DNA from: Xanthomonas sp. NCPPB 1128
Lineage (GTDB): Bacteria > Pseudomonadota > Gammaproteobacteria > Xanthomonadales > Xanthomonadaceae
Direction: 5' to 3'
NCBI RefSeq assembly: GCF_001043115.1
Contig: NZ_LFME01000018.1
Location: 1 to 64,000 of the forward strand
Length of the DNA stretch: 64,000 nt
A program made the translations under genes and the position numbers. Below the pieces are notes generated by a model. It did no database searches. It was given only the letters and a program-made list of their open reading frames with translations, and was not told where the DNA came from. Positions 8,595-17,978 of the stretch are shown here, piece after piece; within the stretch, counting starts at the first letter, position 1; each line of letters starts with the position of its first letter.

Positions 8595-9695
8595 TCACTC
8601 GCCGCGCAGATGGCCCATCGAGCGCGGTGCGGTGCGGCCCAGCGGCAGCTTGAGCTTGCCGATCGCCTGCATCCGCGCCTCGGCGATGCGGTCGGCGGCC
8701 TGTTGCGGCGGAATGTTCTCGCGTTCGGACAGGTCGAAGATCTTGCCGAGGTTGTGGTACATGCTGCGGATCAGCCGCATCGCGCGTTCGCGGTTGTAGC
8801 CGTCGATTTCCAGCGACACGTTCATCACCCCGCCGGCGTTGACCGCGTAGTCGGGCGCGTAGAGGATGCCGCGGCGGTGCAGTTCCTCGCCGACCGCGGG
8901 ATTGGCCAGCTGGTTGTTGGCGGTACCGCAGACGATCTTGACCTTGAGCCGCGGCAGCTTGGCCTCGTCGAGCGCGCTCTCCATGGCGCATGGCGCCAGC
9001 ACGTCGGCGGCGACGTCGTAGATGTCGTCCGGGTCCACCGCTTCGGCGCCGTATTCGGCCACCGCGCGCGCGACCAGCGCCGGGTCCAGGTCGGTCACGT
9101 ACAGCTTGGCGCCGCGTTCCTTGAGCAGCTTCACCAACTCCATGCCGATATGGCCCAGGCCCTGCACGGCGATGCTGGTCTTGCCGATCTCCTCGTGGCC
9201 GAACTTGCGTTGCAGCGAGGCCATCAGCGCCTGCAGCGCGCCGTAGGCGGTGAACGGGGCCGGGTCGCCGGAGCCGCCGTGCACCTGGTGCACGCCGGTG
9301 ACGTACTCGGTCTCCAGGTAGATCTGTTCCATGTCGTTGACGTCGGTGCCGACGTCCTCGGCGGTGATGTAGCGGCCGCCCAGCGAATCCACGTAGCGGC
9401 CGAAGGCGCGGAACAGCGCTTCGGACTTGTCGCTCTTCGGGTCGCCGATGATCACCGCCTTGCCGCCGCCGATGTTGAGACCGGCCAGCGCGTTCTTGTA
9501 GGTCATGGTGCGGCTGAGCCGCAGCGCGTCCTGCAAGGCCGATTCGGTGTTGGCGTAGGGGCGCATGCGCACGCCGCCCAGCGCAGGGCCGAGCACGGTG
9601 TTGTGGATGGCGATGATCGCCTGCAGTCCGACGTCGCGGTTGTGGCAGAAGACGACCTGTTCGTGGCCGGTGTTGGCTAGCGTTTCGAAAAGCAT
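8595..9695 (-). CDS. Glu/Leu/Phe/Val dehydrogenase, leucine dehydrogenase type
   Basis: 366 aa from the ATG at 9695, which has GGAG six bases upstream; longer in-frame starts are unlikely. The N-terminal dimerisation/catalytic domain carries TYKNALAGLNIGGGKAV with the catalytic lysines and the glycine-rich substrate loop. The Rossmann domain has GLGHIGMELVKLL for NAD. Length and motifs match leucine/valine dehydrogenases rather than the longer glutamate enzymes. It would oxidatively deaminate branched-chain amino acids to 2-oxo acids plus ammonium. This fits with the acyl-CoA mutase IcmF at 11010, since isobutyryl-CoA comes from valine, but a direct link is inference. Confidence 0.92.
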   Translation of the reverse strand: MLFETLANTGHEQVVFCHNRDVGLQAIIAIHNTVLGPALGGVRMRPYANTESALQDALRLSRTMTYKNALAGLNIGGGKAVIIGDPKSDKSEALFRAFGRYVDSLGGRYITAEDVGTDVNDMEQIYLETEYVTGVHQVHGGSGDPAPFTAYGALQALMASLQRKFGHEEIGKTSIAVQGLGHIGMELVKLLKERGAKLYVTDLDPALVARAVAEYGAEAVDPDDIYDVAADVLAPCAMESALDEAKLPRLKVKIVCGTANNQLANPAVGEELHRRGILYAPDYAVNAGGVMNVSLEIDGYNRERAMRLIRSMYHNLGKIFDLSERENIPPQQAADRIAEARMQAIGKLKLPLGRTAPRSMGHLRGE

Positions 9696-10052
9696 GGGGG
9701 CTCCGCTGGCGTTGCAGGTGTCGGACACCATGGGTCCAGGAACGTGCCTGGGGGTGGCGCAAAACAAAAACGCGACGGTTCCGGAACAGGCCCTGAGCGT
9801 CGCGATGGCGGCATTTTAAAGCAATTGCCGGCCGCCCGCGCGCCGCCGTCGCGGCCCGCGGTATGGGCATCTCGCCGCTCCGTGCGACGCCAGGGGGCAG
9901 CAGCGCGCCCGTTTGCCCGGGCGATGCCTGAGATCGCGGAACAGGGTGGCCCTCGGCGGAGACGGCGGCCGCCACACGAGAACGAGCCGGGCGAACGGTG
10001 CCGGTCGGGACCTTGTCCACCCGTGGTGGTGGCCGACAAATGCGATCGCAGT

Positions 10053-10323
10053 GTGGGAGGGGCTTCAGCCCCGACGGCGTTCAGTCCCACGCGCCGGGAC
10101 TGAAGTCTCTAAGGAGCAGCGCAGCGGGAGTCAACTGTCATGCAGTCGCGACAGGCGAAGCAGAAAGCCGACTGACACCCTCCGTCGTCGGGACTGAAGT
10201 CCCTCCCACAGTGCAGTCCTCCAACAAGGCTGAAGCTGCATCTGTGGGAGCGGCTTCAGCCGCGACGAGCGATGTACAAAACCACCTGGCACCTTCATGC
10301 GTCGGGACTGAAGTCCCTCCCAC
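10053..10323. repeat. Array of REP-like palindromes in alternating orientation
   Basis: Four complete and one degenerate copy of a REP-like unit of about 24 bp lie within 270 bases: 10053-10077 (+, GGGAGGGGCTTCAGCCCCGA), 10092-10108 (partial, minus), 10186-10209 (minus), 10244-10268 (+, GGGAGCGGCTTCAGCCGCGA) and 10301-10323 (minus). Each is an imperfect palindrome that would form a hairpin, and the orientations alternate. The array fills most of the gap between the dehydrogenase and the gene at 10474. I found no transposase (TnpA-REP) in the window. Related copies occur at 38252, 49083 and 53781. Confidence 0.85.
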
Positions 10324-10473
10324 AACATGGCCCCCGACGAGCTGGCGCCGCACCTGCGGGAGCGGCGTGGATTTGGCGGCGCGCCGCGCGTGCCGGCGGC
10401 CATGCAGGTATTGGGAACGCCGCCGCGCGTGCCGCCAGCACGGCGATCGCGCGCGGCGCTGCGGGACGCTGAA

Positions 10474-10791
10474 TCAGCGGCGGACCCAGTACCCGGCGTG
10501 GAAGCGATAGGCGGGGCCGTGGTGCTCCCAGCGCGGACCGACGTAGACGTAGCCCGGCCGTTCCACCACGTAGCGGCCGGCGACCCAGACGTGGCGGCGC
10601 CCGTTCCACTGCCAGTAGCCGGGCATCCAGACATAGCCGGGCCGCACCACCACCCGTTCCACGCGCGGCGGCGGCGGCGCGGTGCGGACCGACAGTTCCA
10701 CCACCTCGCGCGCCTGCGCGGGTGCGGCCGCCATGCCGCCGGCGAGCGCGCCGCCGAGCAGGGTGGCCAGCAACAAGGGACGAGCGAACAT
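10474..10791 (-). CDS. Small secreted WxxGxW-repeat protein
   Basis: 105 aa from the ATG at 10791; a longer frame upstream lacks protein-like character. A signal peptide (LLLATLLGGALAGGMAAAP) ends with cleavage near AQA. The mature part holds repeated Trp/Tyr/Gly/Pro motifs, including YVWMPGYWQWNG, HVWVAGRYVVERPGYVYVGP and FHAGYWVRR. This spacing is that of the YXWXXGXW family of short periplasmic or outer-membrane-associated proteins with no established function. Confidence 0.8.
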   Translation of the reverse strand: MFARPLLLATLLGGALAGGMAAAPAQAREVVELSVRTAPPPPRVERVVVRPGYVWMPGYWQWNGRRHVWVAGRYVVERPGYVYVGPRWEHHGPAYRFHAGYWVRR

Positions 10792-11009
10792 GCGAGTTCT
10801 CCGAAGGCATCGGCGGGGTGCCGACGCGGGAGGAAACGTCGCGACCGGCTCGGGTGTTGACGCGCCCCCGAGCGCGCATTCATGCAATGGATAGCCAGGC
10901 ACGGCGGCACGTGCGCGGCCCGCGGCGCGGACGCGCATGCTGCAGCGCAACCTGCCCGCGTCGCGCTGCGCGCCTAGAATCGCGACATTCTCTTTTCGAT
11001 GTCCGTACG

Positions 11010-14000
11010 ATGAGCCTTCCCGCGTCCCGCGTTCCGTTGCCGCAGACGGACGCCAGTCCCTTGCGTTTCGTCACCGCCGCCAGCCTGTTCGACGGCCACG
11101 ATGCGGCGATCAACATCATGCGCCGCCTGATCCAGGCGCAGGGCGCCGAGGTGATCCATCTCGGCCACAACCGCAGCGTCGAGGACGTGGTGCGGGCGGC
11201 GCTGCACGAGGATGCCGACGCGATCGCGCTGTCCTCCTACCAGGGCGGCCACGTGGAGTACTTCAAGTACATGGTGGACATGCTGCGCGAGCGCGGCGCC
11301 GGCCATGTGCGGGTGTTCGGCGGCGGTGGCGGCACCATCACCCCCGAGGAGATCGCCGAGCTGCAGGCCTATGGGGTGGAGCGCATCTACCATCCCAACG
11401 ACGGCATGAAGATGGGCCTGGTGGAGATGATCGAGGACGTGGTGGCGCGAGCCGGGCGCGGGCGTGAGGCCGCAACCGACGCGCGCGGCGCGACGCCGGC
11501 CGGCTCGCCGCTGCCGGACATCGACGACGAGATCGGGATCGGCCGGATGCTGTCGGCGATCGAGGACGGGGCGTTCTCGGAGGCGGAACTGGCGCTGCTG
11601 CGCAAGCAGTGGCAATCCGGCGCGACGTCCGCAGCCGAGCCGCGTAGCCGGCGCACCGCACCGGTGCTCGGCCTCACCGGCACCGGCGGCGCCGGCAAGT
11701 CCTCGGTCACCGACGAACTGCTCAACCGCTTCCTGGCCAGCTTTCCGCAGATGCGCATCGCGGTGGTGTCGGTCGACCCCAGCCGGCGCCGCACCGGCGG
11801 TGCGCTGCTCGGCGACCGCATCCGCATGAACGCGCTGCGCAGCCCGCGCGTGTACATGCGTTCGATGGCCACGCGGCGCCAGCACGCCGCCACCAACCGG
11901 GTGCTGAAGGACTGCATCGCGCTGCTGAAGGGCATCGGCTACGACCTGGTGATCGTGGAAACCGCCGGCATCGGCCAGAGCGACTCGGAGATCGTCGACC
12001 TGGTCGATTTCCCGGTGTACGTGATGACCAGCGACTACGGTGCGCCGAGCCAGCTGGAGAAGATCGACATGCTCGACTTCGCCGAGCTGGTGGTGCTGAA
12101 CAAGTACGACCGGCGCGGCGCCGAGGACGCGCTGCGCGACGTGCGCAAGCAGTGGCGGCGCAACCGTGCGGCGTTCCAGTTGGAGGACGAGGCGGTGCCG
12201 GTGTATCCGACCATTGCCAGCCAGTTCAACGACCCGGGCGTGAGCTGGATGTTCGTCAATCTGTGCCGTCTGTTGCGCGAGAAGCTGGCGACGCACGCGG
12301 ACGCCGCGGCAAACGCGCCGGGTTCGCAGGCCAATTGCGATTTCCGTCCGCAACTCGACACCACGTTGAAGGAACCGCGCGCCACCGTGCTGATTCCCGG
12401 CGCGCGCGTGCGATACCTGGCCGAGATCGCCGAGCAGGGGCGGGCGATCAATGCCGGGGTGCTGCGCCAGGCCGAGGCCGCCGACCGCGCGCAGGCGTTC
12501 TGGCAGGCGCTGCACGAACTGCAGGATCCGCAGTTGCCGGCGCAACTGGAACTGTATGCGGCGCAGGACCTGCTGCCGGCGTCGCGCGCATCCACCGAGG
12601 CGTCCGATGCTGCCGTCGACGCCAGCCTGCTGTTGCTGCGCCAGCGCTACAACGATGCGCTGCAGTCGCTGTCCAGCGAATCGCTGAAGCTGCTGCGCGA
12701 GTGGCCGCAGCGGCTGAAGTCGATCACCGATCCGGTCACCGAATATGCGGTGCGCGGCAAGCCGATCCGGGTGGAGAACTACCGGGAGTCGCTGAGCCAC
12801 CAGTCCATTCCGAAGATCGCCGCGCCGCGCTACAAGAGCTGGGGCGAACTGCTGACCTTCCTCGGCAAGGAGAACCTGCCCGGCAGCTATCCCTATACCG
12901 GCGGCGTGTATCCGTACCGGCGCACCGGCGAGGATCCGATCCGCATGTTCGCCGGCGAAGGCACCCCCGAGCGCACCAACCGGCGCTTCCATTACCTGAG
13001 CGTCGGCCAGCCGGCCGCGCGCCTGTCCACCGCCTTCGACAGCGTCACCCTGTATGGCGAGGACCCGGCGCCACGCCCGGACATCTACGGCAAGATCGGC
13101 AACTCCGGGGTCAACATCCCGACCCTGGACGACATGAAGAAGCTGTACTCCGGCTTCGACCTGTGCGCGCCGACCACCAGCGTGTCGATGACCATCAACG
13201 GCCCGGCGCCGATGATCCTGGCGATGTTCATGAACACCGCCATCGATCAGCAGGTGGAGAAACATCTCAAGGCCGATGCGCAGCGCTGGGCGCAGGCCGA
13301 GCAGACGCTGGCACGGCTGTTCGAAGGCCGCGAACGCCCGCGCTATCACGGCGCGTTGCCGCCGAGCAACGACGGCCTCGGCCTGGCCCTGCTCGGAGTC
13401 AGCGGCGACCAGTTGGTGGACGCGGAGACCTATGCACAGATCAAGGCGCAGACCCTGTCCAGTGTGCGCGGTACGGTGCAGGCCGACATCCTCAAGGAGG
13501 ACCAGGCGCAGAACACCTGCATCTTCAGCACCGAGTTCGCACTGCGCATGATGGGCGACATCCAGCAGTATTTCGTCGAGCAGAAGGTGCGCAACTTCTA
13601 CTCGGTGTCGATCTCCGGCTACCACATCGCCGAGGCCGGGGCGAACCCGATCAGCCAGCTCGCCTTCACCCTCAGCAACGGCTTCACCATCGTCGAGTAC
13701 TACCTGGCGCGCGGCATGCACATCGACGACTTCGCGCCGAACCTGAGCTTCTTCTTCAGCAACGGCATGGACCCGGAGTACACGGTGATCGGCCGGGTGG
13801 CGCGGCGGATCTGGGCGCGGGCGATGCGCGAGCGCTACGGCGGCAACGAGCGCAGCCAGATGATGAAGTACCACATCCAGACCTCGGGCCGTTCGCTGCA
13901 CGCGCAGGAGATCCAGTTCAACGACATCCGCACCACGCTGCAGGCGCTGTACGCGCTGTTCGACAACTGCAACAGCCTGCACACCAACGCCTACGACGAG

Positions 14001-14582
14001 GCGATCACCACGCCCACCGAGGAGAGCGTGCGCCGCGCGGTGGCGATCCAGATGATCATCAACAAGGAGCTGGGGCTGAACTTCTGCGAGAACCCCTGGC
14101 AGGGCAGCTTCATCGTCGAGCAGCTCACCGACCTGGTTGAGGAGGCGGTGTACAAGGAGTTCGAGGCGATCAGCGAGCGAGGCGGCGTGCTCGGCGCGAT
14201 GGACACCATGTACCAGCGCGGCAAGATCCAGGAAGAGAGCCTGTACTACGAGCACAAGAAGCACGACGGCAGCCTGCCCCTGGTCGGGGTCAACACGTTC
14301 CTGCCCAAGGAGCACGCCGGCGAGACCGCGACCGAGATCGAGCTGATCCGCTCCACCGAGCAGGAAAAGGACCAGCAGATCGGCAACGTGCGCGACTGGC
14401 AGCAGCGTCGCAATGCCCTGGCGCTGGCCGCCGACGATGCCGGGCTGGGGACGCTGCAGCGCACCGCGCGCGAGCGCCGCAACGTGTTCGCGGCGCTGAT
14501 GGAGGCGGTCAAGACCCATAGCCTGGGCCAGATCAGCCATGCGCTGTACGAGGTGGGCGGCGAGTATCGGCGCAACATGTAG
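11010..14582 (+). CDS. icmF: Fused isobutyryl-CoA mutase (B12 domain, G-protein chaperone, mutase)
   Basis: 1190 aa from the ATG at 11010; upstream codons in the open frame are Arg-rich and not protein-like. Domains in order: an N-terminal adenosylcobalamin-binding Rossmann domain with DGHDAA (His30 would be the cobalt ligand) and VFGGGGGTI; a MeaB/ArgK-like GTPase with Walker A TGTGGAGKSS near residue 225; then a large mutase barrel (GNSGVNIPTLDDMKKLYSG, VSMTINGPAPMILAMFMN). This order is diagnostic of IcmF, which interconverts isobutyryl-CoA and n-butyryl-CoA using its own GTPase for cofactor loading. Some homologues prefer pivalyl- or isovaleryl-CoA, so the substrate is not certain. It stands alone as a single gene. 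Confidence 0.95.
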   Translation: MSLPASRVPLPQTDASPLRFVTAASLFDGHDAAINIMRRLIQAQGAEVIHLGHNRSVEDVVRAALHEDADAIALSSYQGGHVEYFKYMVDMLRERGAGHVRVFGGGGGTITPEEIAELQAYGVERIYHPNDGMKMGLVEMIEDVVARAGRGREAATDARGATPAGSPLPDIDDEIGIGRMLSAIEDGAFSEAELALLRKQWQSGATSAAEPRSRRTAPVLGLTGTGGAGKSSVTDELLNRFLASFPQMRIAVVSVDPSRRRTGGALLGDRIRMNALRSPRVYMRSMATRRQHAATNRVLKDCIALLKGIGYDLVIVETAGIGQSDSEIVDLVDFPVYVMTSDYGAPSQLEKIDMLDFAELVVLNKYDRRGAEDALRDVRKQWRRNRAAFQLEDEAVPVYPTIASQFNDPGVSWMFVNLCRLLREKLATHADAAANAPGSQANCDFRPQLDTTLKEPRATVLIPGARVRYLAEIAEQGRAINAGVLRQAEAADRAQAFWQALHELQDPQLPAQLELYAAQDLLPASRASTEASDAAVDASLLLLRQRYNDALQSLSSESLKLLREWPQRLKSITDPVTEYAVRGKPIRVENYRESLSHQSIPKIAAPRYKSWGELLTFLGKENLPGSYPYTGGVYPYRRTGEDPIRMFAGEGTPERTNRRFHYLSVGQPAARLSTAFDSVTLYGEDPAPRPDIYGKIGNSGVNIPTLDDMKKLYSGFDLCAPTTSVSMTINGPAPMILAMFMNTAIDQQVEKHLKADAQRWAQAEQTLARLFEGRERPRYHGALPPSNDGLGLALLGVSGDQLVDAETYAQIKAQTLSSVRGTVQADILKEDQAQNTCIFSTEFALRMMGDIQQYFVEQKVRNFYSVSISGYHIAEAGANPISQLAFTLSNGFTIVEYYLARGMHIDDFAPNLSFFFSNGMDPEYTVIGRVARRIWARAMRERYGGNERSQMMKYHIQTSGRSLHAQEIQFNDIRTTLQALYALFDNCNSLHTNAYDEAITTPTEESVRRAVAIQMIINKELGLNFCENPWQGSFIVEQLTDLVEEAVYKEFEAISERGGVLGAMDTMYQRGKIQEESLYYEHKKHDGSLPLVGVNTFLPKEHAGETATEIELIRSTEQEKDQQIGNVRDWQQRRNALALAADDAGLGTLQRTARERRNVFAALMEAVKTHSLGQISHALYEVGGEYRRNM

Positions 14583-14738
14583 GCGCCGACGGCGGTAGAT
14601 GCCGATGGCGGCGCGCCGGGGGCGGCGAGGGCGACTGCGGCGCCTGCCGCTGCGGCGACGCTCCAGCGCATGCGGCGATCTTGCGGCCGCTGCCTGGGCA
14701 GTCCCATAGTGTCCCATCGATTCACGCGGAGGGTGCCG

Positions 14739-15224
14739 ATGAAAGCCTGGGGAGTGTTGGCAATGTTGATGGCGTGCGCGGCGGCGACCCGCGCGGCGGA
14801 ACCGGCCGAGGACGGCGCGGCGGGACCGCTGTTCGACACCGTCGCGGCGCTGGACCAGCGCCTGTTCGATGCCTACAACCGCTGCGACCTGGCCGCGTTC
14901 GAGTCCTTGTTCGTGCCGGACGTGGAGTTCTACCACGACACCGGCGGCGTCACCTGGGACCGCGCGAGCGTCGTCGACAGCACGCGCAAATGGATCTGCG
15001 GCAAGGTTCGTCGCGAATTGCTGCCCGGCACCTTGCGGGTCTACCCGATCAAGGACTTCGGGGCGATCGAGGAGGGCGAGCACCGCTTCTGCGAGCTGGC
15101 CAGCGGCCGTTGCGATGGCATCGCCAAGTTCGTGATGGTGTGGCGCCAGGATCCGGACGGTTGGAAATTGACGCGGGTACTCAGCTACGGCCATCGCGCG
15201 GCGCCGACGCCAGCGCCGCACTGA
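14739..15224 (+). CDS. Secreted NTF2-like (SnoaL/DUF4440-type) protein
   Basis: 161 aa from the ATG at 14739, chosen because GGAGGG precedes it and a signal peptide (MKAWGVLAMLMACAAATRAA) begins there. The mature domain of about 130 residues has the cone-shaped NTF2 fold pattern: LDQRLFDAYNRCDLAAFESL, VEFYHDTGG, and a C-terminal strand pair ending VWRQDPDGWKLTRVLSYGH. Members bind small hydrophobic ligands or act as isomerases or lyases. No catalytic assignment is possible here. Confidence 0.8.
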   Translation: MKAWGVLAMLMACAAATRAAEPAEDGAAGPLFDTVAALDQRLFDAYNRCDLAAFESLFVPDVEFYHDTGGVTWDRASVVDSTRKWICGKVRRELLPGTLRVYPIKDFGAIEEGEHRFCELASGRCDGIAKFVMVWRQDPDGWKLTRVLSYGHRAAPTPAPH

Positions 15225-15545
15225 GCGTAGGGGGCGGTCGCCACCGAGAGGGCGGCGGTCAAGCCCCATCGCCTCGGCCAGATCGGCCACGCGTCGTACG
15301 CAGCGGGCAGCGGGCAGCGAGTGGCGGACGCGGCAGGCCCGCGGCGTGGTGAGGGGCGTTGTCGGCACGCCGCTTGCTTGCTGTTGAGTGGCGCGATCGC
15401 GCGTTGTCCATGACCGCCTCACGGAGGTCTGCGCTCGCATCACGTCGGCGTTGCGCAGAAACCTGCGCGGCGTGCTTGAATGACACGGCGTGCCGCGTGG
15501 GTGCGCACCGGTGGCCGGGCGCGGGGACCTGGCGATGTTTTGCGG
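15225..15545. other. Intergenic region with no supported gene
   Basis: About 320 bases between the NTF2-like gene and the HDOD gene. Its first part resembles the end of icmF (AGGCGGTCAAG, CTCGGCCAGATC-type words), which may be chance or a decayed fragment. No ORF on either strand has recognisable features. Confidence 0.35.
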
Positions 15546-16604
15546 ATGACGACGATCGTGCCGATCATGTGGATTGCCATCAGCGCGGGTGCGTTGGTGC
15601 TGGGGGCCGGACTGTGGTGGTGGCTGCGCCGTGGCAGCGGCGATGCGGCGGAGGCGCCGCAGGCGCGTGCCGTTGCCGAGGAGGCCGATCTGCCCGCGGC
15701 GCCGGCAACGCCTGCACGCACCGTTCCGGCCGCGCCTGCTGCCGCAGCGGAGCCGGGCCTCGACCCGTTCGCCGACCCCGCCCTGATCGACCTGGAACCG
15801 GTGCCGGATGCCGCGATCCTGGCGCACCTGTGTGAACTGGCATTCGCCGGCCGCCCGGTGAGCGCGTCGGCAGCGGCCGCGCCGGCGGTCATGGCCGATG
15901 CCGCCGCGGTGCTGGCGCGCATCGACGCGCATCCGCGCTACACGCCGCGGCGTCCGCACCTGTTGCCGCAGCTGACCCGTGCGATCAACGATCCGACCGC
16001 CGGCGCCCATTCCATCGCCACGATCCTGGGCCAGGATCCGGCGCTGGCCGGCAACCTGCTGCGCATCGCCAACAGCGTCGTCTACCGCCGCCATCCCGAG
16101 CCGATCGAGAACCTGGAGCGGGCGGTGGCCCTGCTCGGCACCGAGGGCCTGCGCCAGATCGTGCTGGCGGCGCTGCTGCAGCCGGTCATCGTCGACGACA
16201 GCAGCGTCTTCGGCCGCTGTGCGGCGGTCCTGTGGGAACACACCCTGCTGTCGGCGCACGCCGCCTCCCAGGTGCCCGACCGCGAGGATGCGAACGCCGC
16301 GCAACTGCTGGCACTGCTGTGCGGGCTGGGCGCGGTCTCGGTGGTGCAGGTGCTGCGCGATGTCCATGCACGCCACGCCGAAGCAGCGCCCACGCCGGCG
16401 GCCATCACCGAGATGCTCGAGGCCTGGTCGGCGCACTGCGCCAAGTCCATCTCTGCGGATTGGGGACTGTCGCCGCGCGTGCAGCGCGCCCTGGAGGAGC
16501 AGGCGGGCGACGCCGATGTGGCGAGCATGAGTCCGCTCGGCCTGGCCCTGCGCCGGCATCGTGCCGCCGCGGCCGCGCAGCTGGCGGTGCGCTATCGTCG
16601 CTGA
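15546..16604 (+). CDS. Membrane-anchored HDOD-domain protein
   Basis: 352 aa from the ATG at 15546; a later Met at residue 8 is also possible. One N-terminal transmembrane helix (MWIAISAGALVLGAGLWWWL) is followed by an Ala/Pro-rich linker, then an HDOD domain from about residue 120 (LPQLTRAINDPTAG, IATILGQDPALAGNLLRIAN, ALLGTEGLRQIVLAALL). HDOD domains are HD-like folds that usually lack the metal site and serve as signalling adaptors in c-di-GMP, stress and motility pathways. The domain sits at the C-terminus, without a partnered EAL or GGDEF module. Confidence 0.88.
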   Translation: MTTIVPIMWIAISAGALVLGAGLWWWLRRGSGDAAEAPQARAVAEEADLPAAPATPARTVPAAPAAAAEPGLDPFADPALIDLEPVPDAAILAHLCELAFAGRPVSASAAAAPAVMADAAAVLARIDAHPRYTPRRPHLLPQLTRAINDPTAGAHSIATILGQDPALAGNLLRIANSVVYRRHPEPIENLERAVALLGTEGLRQIVLAALLQPVIVDDSSVFGRCAAVLWEHTLLSAHAASQVPDREDANAAQLLALLCGLGAVSVVQVLRDVHARHAEAAPTPAAITEMLEAWSAHCAKSISADWGLSPRVQRALEEQAGDADVASMSPLGLALRRHRAAAAAQLAVRYRR

Positions 16605-16763
16605 TCGCGGCAGGTGGGCCATCGGACGGTACAGGCGAACCGTGCAAGCTCTCCGCAGATCGCGACGCAAGCGCTGCGGCGCAGGAGATGGGCGCGGCGA
16701 ACGTGATCGCAGTGAACCGCTGCGCGAGGCGGGGCCAGGCGCGCTCCACGAGGTCAGGCGCGG

Positions 16764-17924
16764 ATGACTGCCGTAGACCCGCCGGGCACGCCGCGGACCG
16801 CACGGTCCTGGCTCGACACCCTGCTCAAAGGCGTGCGCGGTGTGCTGATGATCGTCGGCAGCCTGACGATGCTCGCCGGCTGCCTTGCCCTGGCGCACGT
16901 GGTCACGTCCTCGCTGGCGCCTTTTCTGGCGATGTTGCTGATCTTCCCGCTGGCGGCGTTCGCCACGCTCGCCATCCACGAAGGCGGGCACGCATTGGCG
17001 GCGCGTGCGATGGGCATGACCGTGTGCCGGGTGCACATGGGGCCGCTGCAGTTGCTCGCGCGCCGTCGCGGCTGGCGGATCCGCTGGAAGCGCCTGCGTC
17101 CGGGCGGCAACGCGGGCAGCGTGATCGCGGTGCCGAATCCATACGCGGCGGTGCGCCGGCAGTACTTGGCGCTGATCGCCGGCGGTCCGCTGGCCAACCT
17201 GCTGGCAGCGGCGGGGTGCGGACTGCTGGCATGGCATCTGGGACTGGGCAGCAGCAGCGGCGCGTTCTGCACCGGCGCAGCCGCGTTCAATCTGGCAGTC
17301 GGGTTGTGCAACCTGGTGCCGTTGCAGAGCGCGCTGGGCGGCAGCGACGGTCTGAAGTTGCTCAAGCATGCGCGGCGGCGCGATCCGGACGCCCTGTCGG
17401 AGGTGCTGGCCGAACTCAATGGCCTCTCGCTTCGCGGCGTCACCGCGGACAAGCTGCCGGAACACCGCCTGGCGCTGCTCGCGGACGGTGAGGGATGGTT
17501 TTTCTATATCTGGTTCACACTGAAAGCCATGCAGATCCGTGGCGAGTGGGCACACGCCGCCGCCTTGCAGCCGGTTTTCGAAGCGCAGGTGGCGACCCTG
17601 CCTGGACCGGTCGCCGAATCCTGGCACAGCCTGATCGCGCTATTGCGCTGCGAACTCGCGTTCTCGCGGGTCATGGCCGGCGACGACGAAGCCGATCCCC
17701 TGGACGCGGCGCTGACGGCGGATCTCGACTGGTCGGTGCCGGCGTTGCGGCCGCGCTGCCCGGCGCTGATGGCGGCGCGGCGCGGCGACCACCGTGCCGC
17801 ACTGGCGGCATTGGCGCGCGCCGAAGCATTGGCAGAGAACGACGTGGACGCGGCGACGCGGCAGTGCGAACGCGGACTGCGCCAGACCATCCGTCAACGT
17901 CTGCAGATGCCCATGGAGGCTTGA
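16764..17924 (+). CDS. M50-family (site-2-protease-like) membrane protein
   Basis: 386 aa. Two or three N-terminal membrane helices include the zinc motif HEGGH (His72, Glu73, His76). A further membrane segment follows with GGPLANLL and a likely third ligand, Asp in GGSDG, within NLVPLQSALGGSDG, which replaces the usual NPxDG. The soluble C-terminal 190 residues are helical and TPR-like (RRGDHRAALAALARAEALAE). The arrangement suggests an intramembrane metalloprotease with a cytoplasmic substrate-binding or regulatory domain. The gene is co-oriented with the HDOD gene 160 bases upstream. The substrate is unknown. Confidence 0.8.
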   Translation: MTAVDPPGTPRTARSWLDTLLKGVRGVLMIVGSLTMLAGCLALAHVVTSSLAPFLAMLLIFPLAAFATLAIHEGGHALAARAMGMTVCRVHMGPLQLLARRRGWRIRWKRLRPGGNAGSVIAVPNPYAAVRRQYLALIAGGPLANLLAAAGCGLLAWHLGLGSSSGAFCTGAAAFNLAVGLCNLVPLQSALGGSDGLKLLKHARRRDPDALSEVLAELNGLSLRGVTADKLPEHRLALLADGEGWFFYIWFTLKAMQIRGEWAHAAALQPVFEAQVATLPGPVAESWHSLIALLRCELAFSRVMAGDDEADPLDAALTADLDWSVPALRPRCPALMAARRGDHRAALAALARAEALAENDVDAATRQCERGLRQTIRQRLQMPMEA

Positions 17925-17978
17925 TCGTGTCTGCCAGCCGGCGTGCGGCCGGCTGGCGTGCATTGCGCCGCGCGCCGC

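Noticed and set aside
9772-9805. Terminator-like hairpin GCGACG/CGTCGC upstream of the dehydrogenase
   Set aside because: The stem is only 6 bp with a long loop and no U-tract, and it lies upstream of the gene in its own orientation.
10138-10353. A 71-codon minus-strand frame with repeated GGTSVPT motifs
   Set aside because: The repeated peptide comes from translating the REP palindromes and has no ribosome site or family resemblance.
15225-15300. Decayed copy of the icmF 3' end
   Set aside because: Only short words are shared with the icmF end, too few to separate from chance in sequence of this composition.
10974-17627. A 2217-codon open frame on the minus strand across icmF, the HDOD gene and the M50 gene
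   Set aside because: It is antisense to three well-supported genes. Its translation is Arg/Gln/His/Val-rich without domains, which is the usual shadow of GC-rich coding DNA.
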